A stretch of DNA of 22,620 nucleotides, taken from contig DFFM01000003.1 in NCBI GenBank assembly GCA_002369515.1, positions 5,944-28,563 of the forward strand, in the 5' to 3' direction. Below, piece after piece: positions 5,841 through 12,763 of the stretch (position 1 is its first letter; each line of letters opens with the position of its first letter). The translations under genes were made by a program, and so were the position numbers. Under the pieces are notes generated by a model. That model had not been told where the DNA came from. It saw only the letters and a program-made list of their open reading frames with translations, and made no database searches. This DNA comes from Prevotella sp. UBA3776. Its GTDB lineage: Bacteria; Bacteroidota; Bacteroidia; Bacteroidales; Bacteroidaceae.

Positions 5841-7922
5841 ATGAAAACCAAAAGTTTCAATGCGCGACGAGCGCTTCGCTTCAGACAGTTCAGCCGCAAG
5901 AACTACGCGCTGTTCAGCTGCCTGGGACGTGAGGTGCTCATCGGCACACTGAGCGTGGCCACCTTGACCTATGCCAAGGCCGACGGCGTGAGCGTGGAGC
6001 CGATGAAGCCCGACACGGTGAAGACGAGCCGCGAGGTGAGACTGGACGAGGTAAGCGTTACCGGATCCAGGGCACCGCTGACAAGGAGTCAGCAGGCACG
6101 CATGGTGACTGTGCTGGACCGCGCCGACATTCAGGCGGCGCCAGTGCAAAGTATGAACGATTTGCTCAAATACGCCGTGGGCGTAGATGTCCGTCAGCGC
6201 GGACCCATTGGAGCGCAGACTGACGTCAGCATACGAGGCGGCAACTATGAGCAAATAACCATCCTGCTCAACGGCATCAACATTTGCGACCCGCAAACCG
6301 GCCACAATGCCTTCGATTTTCCCCTCGACATTGCCGACGTGGAGCGCATAGAAGTGCTCGAAGGGCCTGCCGGACGAGTCTATGGAACGTCGTCGCTGGT
6401 GGGGGCCATCAACATCGTCACCAAGCAAGACCGCGAAAACGCATTCGACGCAAGGGTGGAAGGCGGATCCTACGCCTGGCTCAGCACAGCCGCCAGAGCT
6501 GCCATCGCCACCCAACGCCCAGCCTCCACCACCCTCCTGTCCAACAGCATCTCGGCCAACTACACTCGCAGCGACGGCTACAGCCGCAACAAGGCGGGCG
6601 GCCTCAACGCCGACTTCAGCGGCGCAAAACTGTTCTACCAAGGCCACTACGACGACAGCAACGCCCAGGTGAGCTGGCATGCTGGACTGAGCGTGAAAGG
6701 ATTCGGCTCGAACACCTTCTACGGGGCTAAATGGGACGACCAATACGAACGCACACTCAAGACTTACACCGCACTGCAAGCCGAAAACAAACACGGGCGC
6801 TTCCACATGAAGCCCTCCATCTACTGGAACCGAACGATGGACCGCTTCGAACTGTTTCGCGGAAGTCCCGAAAGCTACCCCTTCAACTATCACCGAACCG
6901 ACGTGTTCGGCATCAACCTGAACAGCTACTTCGACTGGGCGCTGGGGCGCACGGCCGTTGGAGCCGAACTGCGCAACGAAGACCTCGTGAGCGGCAACCT
7001 GGGCGAGCCGCTCGCCAAGAAGCACCACATCCACGGCACCGACCGCTACTATGAATACGGGCTCAACCGCACCAACATCAGCCTCATGCTGGAACACAAC
7101 ATCCTGCTGGAACGATTCACCCTCTCGGCTGGCATCGTGGCCGTGAAAAACTCGTGGAGCGAGATGAACATGCGCGTCTATCCAGGGGTGGACGCCAGCT
7201 ACCGCATAGGCGACCACTGGAAACTGTATGCCTCGTACAACACATCGCTGCGCATGCCGTCGGTCACCGAACTCTACTACTCGGTGGGCGGACACAAGGC
7301 CGACAAACACCTCAAGCCCGAAGAACTCGCGGCCATCGAGGGCGGCGTGAAATATGCCTCGCGCACCGTGGACGGTTCGCTGAGCGTCTATCACAACCGT
7401 TGCAGCAACCTCATAGACTGGATTCGCCGAACCCACGACGCCGACGCGCCGTGGGAGTCGGTGAACTTCACCAGAGTGAACGCCCTGGGCCTGGAAACGG
7501 CCCTCACGCTCAACTTCCAGGAGCTGTTGCCCCAGCAGAACGTGCTCCGAAAAATCAACCTCGCCTACAACTACATCGACCAGGACAAGGAGGAGACCGA
7601 AGGCATACAGAGCCAATACTCGCTGGAATACCTGCGCCACAAACTGGTGTGCAACCTGCAGATGCATCTCGTAGGACTGCTCAACCTCGGACTGAACTAT
7701 CGATTCCAAGACCGCACGGGCACCTACACCGACAGCAATGGCAACGTGCAGGACTACAAGCCCTACGGCATCATCGACGCCCGGTTGAGTTGGGACGCAC
7801 CCACATACAAACTCTACGTGGAGGCCAACAACCTGTTTGACAAGACCTACGTGGACTTCGGCCACATTCCGCAGCCCGGCATCTGGATCATGGCAGGAGC
7901 CAGCATCCATCTGCCGTTCTGA
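5841..7922 (+). CDS. TonB-dependent receptor with extended signal region (BtuB-like)
   Basis: This 693-residue outer-membrane receptor has a TonB-box-like segment (residues about 65-73, EVRLDEVSV). Its plug domain (about 90-195) carries SIRGGNYEQ, LLNGINICDPQTG and VERIEVLEGPAG-VYG, and a barrel follows that ends in an aromatic residue (HLPF). The overall look is BtuB/siderophore-receptor-like. The first ~47 residues are unusual: a long basic and aromatic stretch (about 9-31, with RFRQFSRKNYALFS) precedes the hydrophobic core (EVLIGTLSVATLTYA), unlike the short signal peptide of the thiamine receptor. I recall a similar start in other Bacteroidetes receptors. The ligand is unknown; no riboswitch or metabolic gene lies next to it. 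A TonB transducer gene follows about 390 bases downstream. Confidence 0.92.
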   Translation: MKTKSFNARRALRFRQFSRKNYALFSCLGREVLIGTLSVATLTYAKADGVSVEPMKPDTVKTSREVRLDEVSVTGSRAPLTRSQQARMVTVLDRADIQAAPVQSMNDLLKYAVGVDVRQRGPIGAQTDVSIRGGNYEQITILLNGINICDPQTGHNAFDFPLDIADVERIEVLEGPAGRVYGTSSLVGAINIVTKQDRENAFDARVEGGSYAWLSTAARAAIATQRPASTTLLSNSISANYTRSDGYSRNKAGGLNADFSGAKLFYQGHYDDSNAQVSWHAGLSVKGFGSNTFYGAKWDDQYERTLKTYTALQAENKHGRFHMKPSIYWNRTMDRFELFRGSPESYPFNYHRTDVFGINLNSYFDWALGRTAVGAELRNEDLVSGNLGEPLAKKHHIHGTDRYYEYGLNRTNISLMLEHNILLERFTLSAGIVAVKNSWSEMNMRVYPGVDASYRIGDHWKLYASYNTSLRMPSVTELYYSVGGHKADKHLKPEELAAIEGGVKYASRTVDGSLSVYHNRCSNLIDWIRRTHDADAPWESVNFTRVNALGLETALTLNFQELLPQQNVLRKINLAYNYIDQDKEETEGIQSQYSLEYLRHKLVCNLQMHLVGLLNLGLNYRFQDRTGTYTDSNGNVQDYKPYGIIDARLSWDAPTYKLYVEANNLFDKTYVDFGHIPQPGIWIMAGASIHLPF

Positions 7923-7943
7923 AAGAAACGATTGGGCTGAGGA

Positions 7944-8022
7944 AAGTCCCGAATGGACAGATATAAGCCTCGATAGGGCTGACAAAAGCCTCGAATGGAC
8001 GTCCTAAAAGCCCCGAATGGGG
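7944..8022 (+). repeat. Degenerate 21-bp tandem repeat
   Basis: Four copies of a unit close to AAGCCTCGAATGGAC start at 7944, 7965, 7986 and 8008, a period of 21-22 bases with diverged spacers. It lies directly after the receptor stop codon and does not code. It could be a protein-binding array or a decayed insertion; nothing in it decides this. Confidence 0.6.
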
Positions 8023-8055
8023 AGTCAACGACGTGAATTGACAAAACATTAGCTA

Positions 8056-8161
8056 GCAACCCAAAAATATCTCCCGACGCGGCGCTCAAATTTTCTAGAG
8101 AATTTGAACGCCGCGTCGGGAGATATTTTTGGGTTGCCGGGAGATAATTTTTTATCTTCCG
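8056..8161. repeat. Long near-perfect palindrome plus adjoining hairpin
   Basis: Positions 8056-8096 are the reverse complement of 8097-8137 with only two mismatches (8085/8108 and 8093/8100), giving 41-bp arms centred on CTAG. A second hairpin follows at once: GGGAGATAA (8139-8147), TTTT, TTATCTTCC (8152-8160). Its arms repeat the CGGGAGATA motif of the large palindrome. No T-run follows, so it is not a standard terminator, although it sits between two + strand genes. It may be a MITE or REP-like mobile palindrome. The 386-bp gap it lies in also holds the 21-bp repeat and a promoter. Confidence 0.85.
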
Positions 8162-8225
8162 ACACGAGCGGGCTAAACAATTATTAAAAACATGGCTACG
8201 AGGATGGATTGTTGGGGTTTTCGTC

Positions 8226-8254
8226 TTTGTTTTCCTAAAACTTTTGTAATTTTG
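8226..8254 (+). promoter_or_regulatory. Probable promoter of tonB
   Basis: TAATTTTG at 8247-8254 fits the -7 consensus; TTTG at 8226-8229 is a possible -33 element, but its spacer (17 bp) is slightly short. The start would lie near 8261, about 48 bases before the ATG at 8309. This argues against the upstream start at 8192. Confidence 0.6.
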
Positions 8255-8308
8255 CGGCGTGTTGGGAGCTCCAGGCTCCACACAACAACCATTACCACAA
8301 CAGCAGCC

Positions 8309-9016
8309 ATGGAGGTAAAAAAGTCATATCAAGCCGATCTGGAGCGTCGCCGTCCCGCGAGATTTCTCTTGGGACTGGTGGTGGCGTTGGCATTGTTCTT
8401 CGTGGCCTTGGAGTGGAATTTCAGCCAAGACGACTCGTTCGACGAATCGCTTCTCGAGGACATCGCCCAAGACCTTGAGGCGCTGCCTGTACGCCAGCCC
8501 GAGCCCATGATGATTGTGGAGCAGGTGCGCAAGGAACCCGTGGTGGCCGAAAAGATAAACGTGGTGAAGAACGCCGTTGAGGAGAAAGCGGCCGAACTGT
8601 CGCCCACCGCGCAGGTGGAGACCGAGGGCATGGTGGACGAGGCTGTCATCGAGGAGACCACTCCCGAAGCGCTCACCCCTGCCGACGCGAAGAGCGACGA
8701 GGTGCTTCACTTCAGGGTGGTGGAAGAGATGCCCGAATTTCCCGGAGGCATGGTGGCCTTCATGAAGTGGCTCACCCAAAACCTGCACTACCCGCCTCAG
8801 GCCAAGGAGCAGAAGCAGCAGGGAACGGTGGTGGTTTCGTTTGTGGTCAATGCCGACGGATCGGTGAGCGACGCCCGCCTGGTGAAACCCAAGCATGTGC
8901 TGCTCGACCGCGAGGCCATGCGCGTTTTGCGCCTGATGCCGACATGGAAACCCGGCAAAGACCATGGGCAGCCCTGCCGCACACTGGTGTGCATCCCCAT
9001 CGTGTTCCAGCTGTAG
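8309..9016 (+). CDS. tonB: TonB-family energy transducer
   Basis: The product is 235 residues. A short cytoplasmic N-terminus leads into one membrane helix (about 18-36, LLGLVVALALFFVALEW). A Glu/Val/Pro-rich periplasmic linker follows (about 40-135), and then a TonB C-terminal domain (about 143-235) with FPGGMVAFMKWL, YPPQAKE, GTVVVSFVVNADGSV and the closing ACRT/PIVFQL-like end. TonB transmits proton-motive force from ExbB/ExbD to outer-membrane receptors. Bacteroidetes have many TonB paralogues, so partnership with the receptor encoded just upstream is only suggested by position. The start at 8309 is chosen because it leaves a normal TonB N-terminus and follows the promoter; the extra upstream residues have no family resemblance. 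No exbB/exbD is in the window. Confidence 0.88.
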   Translation: MEVKKSYQADLERRRPARFLLGLVVALALFFVALEWNFSQDDSFDESLLEDIAQDLEALPVRQPEPMMIVEQVRKEPVVAEKINVVKNAVEEKAAELSPTAQVETEGMVDEAVIEETTPEALTPADAKSDEVLHFRVVEEMPEFPGGMVAFMKWLTQNLHYPPQAKEQKQQGTVVVSFVVNADGSVSDARLVKPKHVLLDREAMRVLRLMPTWKPGKDHGQPCRTLVCIPIVFQL

Positions 9017-9047
9017 CCGCTGCAATAGACCCAACGCACAGACAATC

Positions 9048-9094
9048 TCTCCCCCCAGGGGGAGTCGGAGGGGGCTGACTCCCGCTAACTCCCA
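9048..9094. repeat. GC-rich palindromic repeat, intergenic copy
   Basis: CTCCCC...GGGGAG (9049-9064) and GGAGTC (9061-9066) / GACTCC (9077-9082) form overlapping hairpins, and the block GGAGGGGGCT is shared with the element inside tatD (10503-10512). It lies in the 144-bp gap between tonB and the polyprenyl synthetase gene, where I found no consensus promoter. Confidence 0.5.
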
Positions 9095-9160
9095 GAAAGC
9101 GGAGCTTTCGAAACTTGAATCATTCATCATTTCATTTGACATAATTGCACAAACAAACCC

Positions 9161-10135
9161 ATGCTAACATCCAACGAAATCCTGAGTCTTGTCAACGACT
9201 ATCTTGACCGTCTGCCCTACGACCGCCAACCGGCCAGTCTTTATGCCCCCATCCGTTATGTTCTCTCGCTGGGCGGCAAGCGCATAAGGCCCACGCTCAT
9301 GCTCTTAGCCTACAATCTCTACAAAGACCACCCCGAAGACATTCTCGCCCCGGCCTGCGCACTGGAGACCTACCACAACTACACCTTGCTGCACGACGAC
9401 CTCATGGACAACGCAGACCTGCGCCGCGGCCATCAGACTGTCCACAAGAAATGGGACGCCAACACTGCCATCCTGTCGGGAGACTCCATGCTCGTGCTGG
9501 CCTACCAGCGCATGGCCCAGTGTGCAACCGACAAACTGAAGCCCGTGCTCGACCTCTTCACCGAGACTGCCCTCGAAATAGGCGAAGGGCAACAGTACGA
9601 CATGGACTTTGAAACGCGCACCGACGTTTGTGAAGAGGAGTACATAGAGATGATTCGACTAAAGACAAGCGTATTGTTGGCCTGCGCCACAAAGATGGGG
9701 GCCATCCTGGCCGACGCTCCCGAGGCCGACGCCGACAACCTCTACAAGTTTGGCGAACAGATAGGGCTGGCCTTCCAGCTGCAAGACGATTTTCTGGATG
9801 TCTATGGCGACCCCGCCGTGTTTGGCAAGGCCATCGGCGGCGACATCACATCGAACAAAAAAACCTACATGCTCATCAACGCCCTCAACCGGGCCGACCA
9901 AGCCCAGCGCGCCGAACTGATGCGCTGGATTACGGCTGCCGACTTCGACCGACAGCAGAAAGTGGAAGCCGTCACCGACTTGTATAACAAAATAGGCATC
10001 GACCGCCTGGCGCAAGAACGCATTGAATTCTACTTTTCCGAAGCCAGCAAATATCTCGCAGCCGTGCGCTTGCCTGACGAGCGGAAGGCGCAGCTCAAGG
10101 CCTATGCCGACGAAATGATGAAACGCGAGAAGTAA
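9161..10135 (+). CDS. Polyprenyl (short-chain isoprenyl) diphosphate synthase
   Basis: The product is 324 residues, normal for trans-isoprenyl diphosphate synthases. These enzymes add isopentenyl diphosphate to an allylic diphosphate, supplying precursors for quinones and cell-wall carrier lipids. The hallmarks are GGKRIRP (38-44), the first aspartate-rich motif DDLMD (79-83) followed by RRG, a central K-T-S segment, and the second aspartate-rich motif LQDDFLD (207-213) followed by GD. It could be a farnesyl, geranylgeranyl or octaprenyl synthase; product length cannot be judged from the motifs with confidence, so no symbol is given. The gene is followed after 26 bases by tatD. A 21-bp tandem duplication covers its stop codon. 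Confidence 0.93.
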   Translation: MLTSNEILSLVNDYLDRLPYDRQPASLYAPIRYVLSLGGKRIRPTLMLLAYNLYKDHPEDILAPACALETYHNYTLLHDDLMDNADLRRGHQTVHKKWDANTAILSGDSMLVLAYQRMAQCATDKLKPVLDLFTETALEIGEGQQYDMDFETRTDVCEEEYIEMIRLKTSVLLACATKMGAILADAPEADADNLYKFGEQIGLAFQLQDDFLDVYGDPAVFGKAIGGDITSNKKTYMLINALNRADQAQRAELMRWITAADFDRQQKVEAVTDLYNKIGIDRLAQERIEFYFSEASKYLAAVRLPDERKAQLKAYADEMMKREK

Positions 10136-10155
10136 ATGATGAAACACGAGAAGTA
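10114..10155 (+). repeat. 21-bp tandem duplication across a stop codon
   Basis: Positions 10114-10134 and 10135-10155 are identical in 20 of 21 bases (unit AATGATGAAACGCGAGAAGTA). The first copy contains the end of the synthase gene and its TAA; the second repeats the same codons after the stop. It is a recent slip or duplication of seven codons and probably has no coding role. Confidence 0.9.
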
Positions 10156-10161
10156 ATAGTC

Positions 10162-11025
10162 ATGTTGCAGTTCATCGACACCCATGCCCATCTCGACGGC
10201 GAAGAGTTTGCCCTCGACCGCCACGAAGTGGTGCAGCGCGCCCGCCTGGCTGGCGTGAGCAAGATATTCATTCCGGCCATCGACCTGCCATCGGTTAGCA
10301 CGGTGCTGGCTGTCTGCAGGCAGTACCCCGGCTTTGCCTACCCCATGATAGGGCTCCACCCCGAGGAAGTGCGCGCCGACTGGAGCGACGTGCTGGCCCA
10401 AATGAAGCCATACGTAGCTCCCCTCTCATCCAATGCCCCCCTCTCATCCCCCCTGGGGGGGAAGTCCTGCGCACAGGAAGCCTCCCCTACGGGGGGAGGT
10501 TTGGAGGGGGCTTTTCCCATTGCCATTGGCGAAGTGGGGCTCGACTACTACTGGAGCCGCGAGTTCGAACACGAACAGATGGAAGCGTTCGAAGAACAGG
10601 TGCGTTGGTCGGTGGAGACGCGTCTGCCGCTGATGATACATTGCCGAAAGGCGCAGAACGAAATGGTGAAACTGCTCCGCCAGTACGAGCGCGATTTGCC
10701 TGGCGGCGTGTTCCACTGCTTCACCGGCAACGAGCACGAAGCCGAGGAACTGCTCCAGTTCGACCGATTCGTACTCGGAGTGGGTGGCGTGCTCACTTTC
10801 AAGAAAAGCCACCTGCCCCAAACGCTGCCCGCCGTCGTTCCACTCGACCGCATCGTCCTGGAAACCGACAGCCCCTACATGGCACCCGTCCCCATGCGCG
10901 GCAAACGCAACGAGAGTGCCTTCGTGCTCTACGTCCTTCAGCGCATGGCCCAAAGCTACGGCATCAGCGAACAGCAGCTGGCCGACATCACCAACGCCAA
11001 CGTACGCCGCGTCTTCGGGGTGTAG
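10162..11025 (+). CDS. tatD: TatD-family metal-dependent deoxyribonuclease with repeat insertion
   Basis: This TatD/YcfH-type hydrolase (287 residues; the family usually has about 255-265) is a TIM-barrel nuclease using two metal ions, thought to act in DNA repair or RNA quality control. The ligands are visible: H8 and H10 (FIDTHAHLD), E124 (AIGEVGLDYYW), H160 (LPLMIHCRK), H185 (GGVFHCFTG) and D236 (LETDSP). The motif PVPHRGKRN reads PVPMRGKRN here. Residues 86-118 are extra: they are encoded by a GC-rich palindromic repeat, inserted in frame just ahead of the conserved AIGE strand. All catalytic residues are intact, so the enzyme may tolerate the insertion as a surface loop. The gene lies 26 bases behind the isoprenyl synthase and is probably co-transcribed with it. 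Confidence 0.93.
   Translation: MLQFIDTHAHLDGEEFALDRHEVVQRARLAGVSKIFIPAIDLPSVSTVLAVCRQYPGFAYPMIGLHPEEVRADWSDVLAQMKPYVAPLSSNAPLSSPLGGKSCAQEASPTGGGLEGAFPIAIGEVGLDYYWSREFEHEQMEAFEEQVRWSVETRLPLMIHCRKAQNEMVKLLRQYERDLPGGVFHCFTGNEHEAEELLQFDRFVLGVGGVLTFKKSHLPQTLPAVVPLDRIVLETDSPYMAPVPMRGKRNESAFVLYVLQRMAQSYGISEQQLADITNANVRRVFGV
10417..10515. repeat. GC-rich palindromic repeat inserted in frame in tatD
   Basis: These 99 bases (33 codons) have no counterpart in TatD proteins as I know them. They contain an 18-bp-period duplication (CCCCTCTCATCC at 10420-10431 and 10438-10449) and three hairpins: CCCCCC/GGGGGG (about 10450-10460), TCCTG/CAGGA (10465-10478) and CCTCCCC/GGGGAGG (10481-10499). An 18-base block matches the intergenic element at 911. 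The behaviour, a palindromic repeat placed in genes without breaking the frame, recalls Rickettsia palindromic elements. Confidence 0.8.
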
Positions 11026-11083
11026 GGAAAGGCTTTTCATTTGGATTGCTTACGCTGTCCGACAAACTCCATGAAAATGTAAA

Positions 11084-11235
11084 AACAACGAATATAGCGA
11101 ATTTTCCGAATACACCCATGGCGGCAGCGAATGGCCTCAAGTGGCCAACGAATCATTCGAATCGCTGCATTCGTCAACATTCGTTGCATCTTCGATGCAT
11201 TGATAAGATTCGTTTTATTAGTTGAATTCGTTGTT
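11084..11235. repeat. CGAAT/ATTCG array with terminal inverted repeats
   Basis: Eleven copies of CGAAT or its complement occur in about 140 bases: CGAAT at 11089, 11098, 11107, 11128, 11149 and 11158, and ATTCG at 11155, 11169, 11179, 11208 and 11226. The first orientation fills the left half and the second the right half. The ends, AACAACGAAT (11084-11093) and ATTCGTTGTT (11226-11235), are perfect inverted repeats. It accounts for most of the 376-bp gap between tatD and the lipoprotein gene; the rest is A-rich with a -7 box. Confidence 0.6.
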
Positions 11236-11360
11236 GTCAAGAAAACAACCGAAACTTCAGCTAAATGTTTTTTGTCTGTGAACAAAAACATGATGAATGT
11301 GAAAACAAAGACAAAAGCAAGAAAAAAAGGGAAAAAATGGCAGAGAAATGAAAAAAGTTG

Positions 11361-11368
11361 TAAATTTG
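11361..11368 (+). promoter_or_regulatory. Probable -7 promoter element of lipoprotein gene
   Basis: TAAATTTG fits TAnnTTTG and lies 33 bases ahead of the ATG at 11402. No TTG is present at the expected -33 position, so the assignment is partial. Confidence 0.5.
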
Positions 11369-11401
11369 TAGCCGCATATTTACCTCAAAAACCATTTTGT
11401 C

Positions 11402-12676
11402 ATGAAAAGAAACATCTTCTGCGAAACAAGAATAAGAAAGAACTGGCTGTGGCTGCTGGTTGCAGTCATGGCATTGTCTGGCCCTGCGGTGCTGACATCC
11501 TGCAGCAGCGACGATGACCCGGCGACGGAGCAACTGCCCGAGGAAGAGAAACAGCTGCCCGAGGCGCGTATCTACGAGACCGTGCGCTACGATAAGGAAA
11601 AGACCACAGCTTACAACTTCGAGTATCCATCCACCGACCCGTTTGGGAAACCCGTCACACTCTCGGGCACCATCACCGTGGGCGACGAGGTCAATGCTGA
11701 AAGTCCGGCGCGAGGACTGCTGCTCTACAACCATTTCACTGTCTATAGGGCCGACCAGTGCCCATCGAAGGGCGACCTCGATGTGCAGAAAGCGGTGACG
11801 GGAAGTGGTCTGATTACCGTTTCGGCCGACTATTACGGTTTCGGCGTCACCGAGGACAAGCAGCAGGCTTACTGCATAGCGGCAGCGAACGCCCAAGCCA
11901 GCGTCGATGCACTGCTGGCCGCCAAGAAACTGTTGCCCACGCTGGGGCTGCAGTGGGACGACAATGTGCTCTTCAACGTAGGCTATTCTCAAGGCGGGCA
12001 GACCTCAATGGGCGTGGTGAGACTCATCGACCAGAAATACCCCGACCTGCACATCACATGGACCATGGCAGGCGGCGGTTCGTACGACATTCCCGAAACC
12101 TACCGCCAGATGATAGCCTCCGACACCTCGGGCATGCCCTCGACCGTCATCAGTGTGCTCCTGGCCTACAATGAATATTTCCAGCTGGGCATCCCCCGCG
12201 AGCAGATATTCAAGGAGCCCGTGCTCAGCCACATCGACGAGTGGGTGCTCAGCAAGAAGTACAGCCGTTCGGAGATTGACGACAAGGTGGGGTCGCTCTC
12301 CGTCAGCCAATTTGCCACACCCGCCATGCTCGACCTCAATTCCAGCCTTTCGCAAAGGTACATGGAAGCACTCGAAAAGGACAACCTGTGCAAAGGATGG
12401 CATCCGCGCTCTGAAAACCACATCCTGCTGGTACACAACACAAAGGACATCACCGTGCCCGTGGAGAACACCGAGAATCTTCGCCGCTACCTCCTTGAGC
12501 AGGGCGTTCCCGAGGGCAACATCTCCTACCACGTAAGCAACATGGGCAAATTGCCCAACCGTCCGGCCCACGAGATGGGAGCCGTCTTTTTTGCCATCCA
12601 CGCCATCGAAAAAGTGTGCGAATGCCTGGACATCAAGGTTTGGATAGACCCCAACCTTTTTGTCAACGCACTGTAA
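11402..12676 (+). CDS. Surface lipoprotein of the alpha/beta hydrolase fold
   Basis: The product is 424 residues. A basic N-terminus and hydrophobic core lead to the lipobox L-T-S-C, so C34 is lipidated. It is followed by S-S-D-D-D, which fits the acidic lipoprotein export signal that sends Bacteroidetes lipoproteins to the cell surface. The enzyme part shows a nucleophile elbow GYSQGG (S196), a likely acid D349 (HNTKDITVPV) and a likely histidine H390 (RPAHEMG), i.e. a Ser-Asp-His triad of a secreted esterase or peptidase-like hydrolase. The substrate is unknown. Its last 56 coding bases (12614-12669) recur at 22475-22530, beyond the signalling cluster. A terminator follows 10 bases after the stop. 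Confidence 0.88.
   Translation: MKRNIFCETRIRKNWLWLLVAVMALSGPAVLTSCSSDDDPATEQLPEEEKQLPEARIYETVRYDKEKTTAYNFEYPSTDPFGKPVTLSGTITVGDEVNAESPARGLLLYNHFTVYRADQCPSKGDLDVQKAVTGSGLITVSADYYGFGVTEDKQQAYCIAAANAQASVDALLAAKKLLPTLGLQWDDNVLFNVGYSQGGQTSMGVVRLIDQKYPDLHITWTMAGGGSYDIPETYRQMIASDTSGMPSTVISVLLAYNEYFQLGIPREQIFKEPVLSHIDEWVLSKKYSRSEIDDKVGSLSVSQFATPAMLDLNSSLSQRYMEALEKDNLCKGWHPRSENHILLVHNTKDITVPVENTENLRRYLLEQGVPEGNISYHVSNMGKLPNRPAHEMGAVFFAIHAIEKVCECLDIKVWIDPNLFVNAL
12614..12669 (+). repeat. Left copy of 56-bp direct repeat
   Basis: This segment is the 3' end of the lipoprotein hydrolase gene (encoding about CECLDIKVWIDPNLFVNA). It matches 22475-22530 in 52 of 56 positions; the mismatches are at 12618, 12628, 12647 and 12661. 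The match stops abruptly on both sides. Confidence 0.9.
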
Positions 12677-12686
12677 AAAAACAACG

Positions 12687-12732
12687 AGCCCCCGCTCATT
12701 CCTTATAAGGAAGACGGGGGCTTCTTTTTTTA
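12687..12732. terminator. Bidirectional intrinsic terminator
   Basis: AGCCCCCG (12687-12694) pairs with CGGGGGCT (12715-12722), with the inner palindrome CCTTATAAGG in the loop. A run of T follows on the + strand (12725-12732) and a run of A precedes it (about 12675-12681), so it can end both the lipoprotein gene and the converging signalling operon. Confidence 0.9.
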
Positions 12733-12763
12733 TGGGCGTATGGAGGGGTGCCTTCTAAACTGT

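Noticed and set aside
5808..7985. 725-codon open frame on the - strand
   Set aside because: It is the antisense shadow of the second TonB-dependent receptor, produced by GC-rich codon bias; its translation is Val/His-rich without motifs.
7944..8022. CRISPR array
   Set aside because: The units are too short (about 15 bases), too diverged, and the spacers (about 6 bases) far too short; no cas gene is nearby.
8192..8308. Upstream start of tonB
   Set aside because: The likely promoter lies within it, and the extra residues do not resemble a TonB N-terminus.
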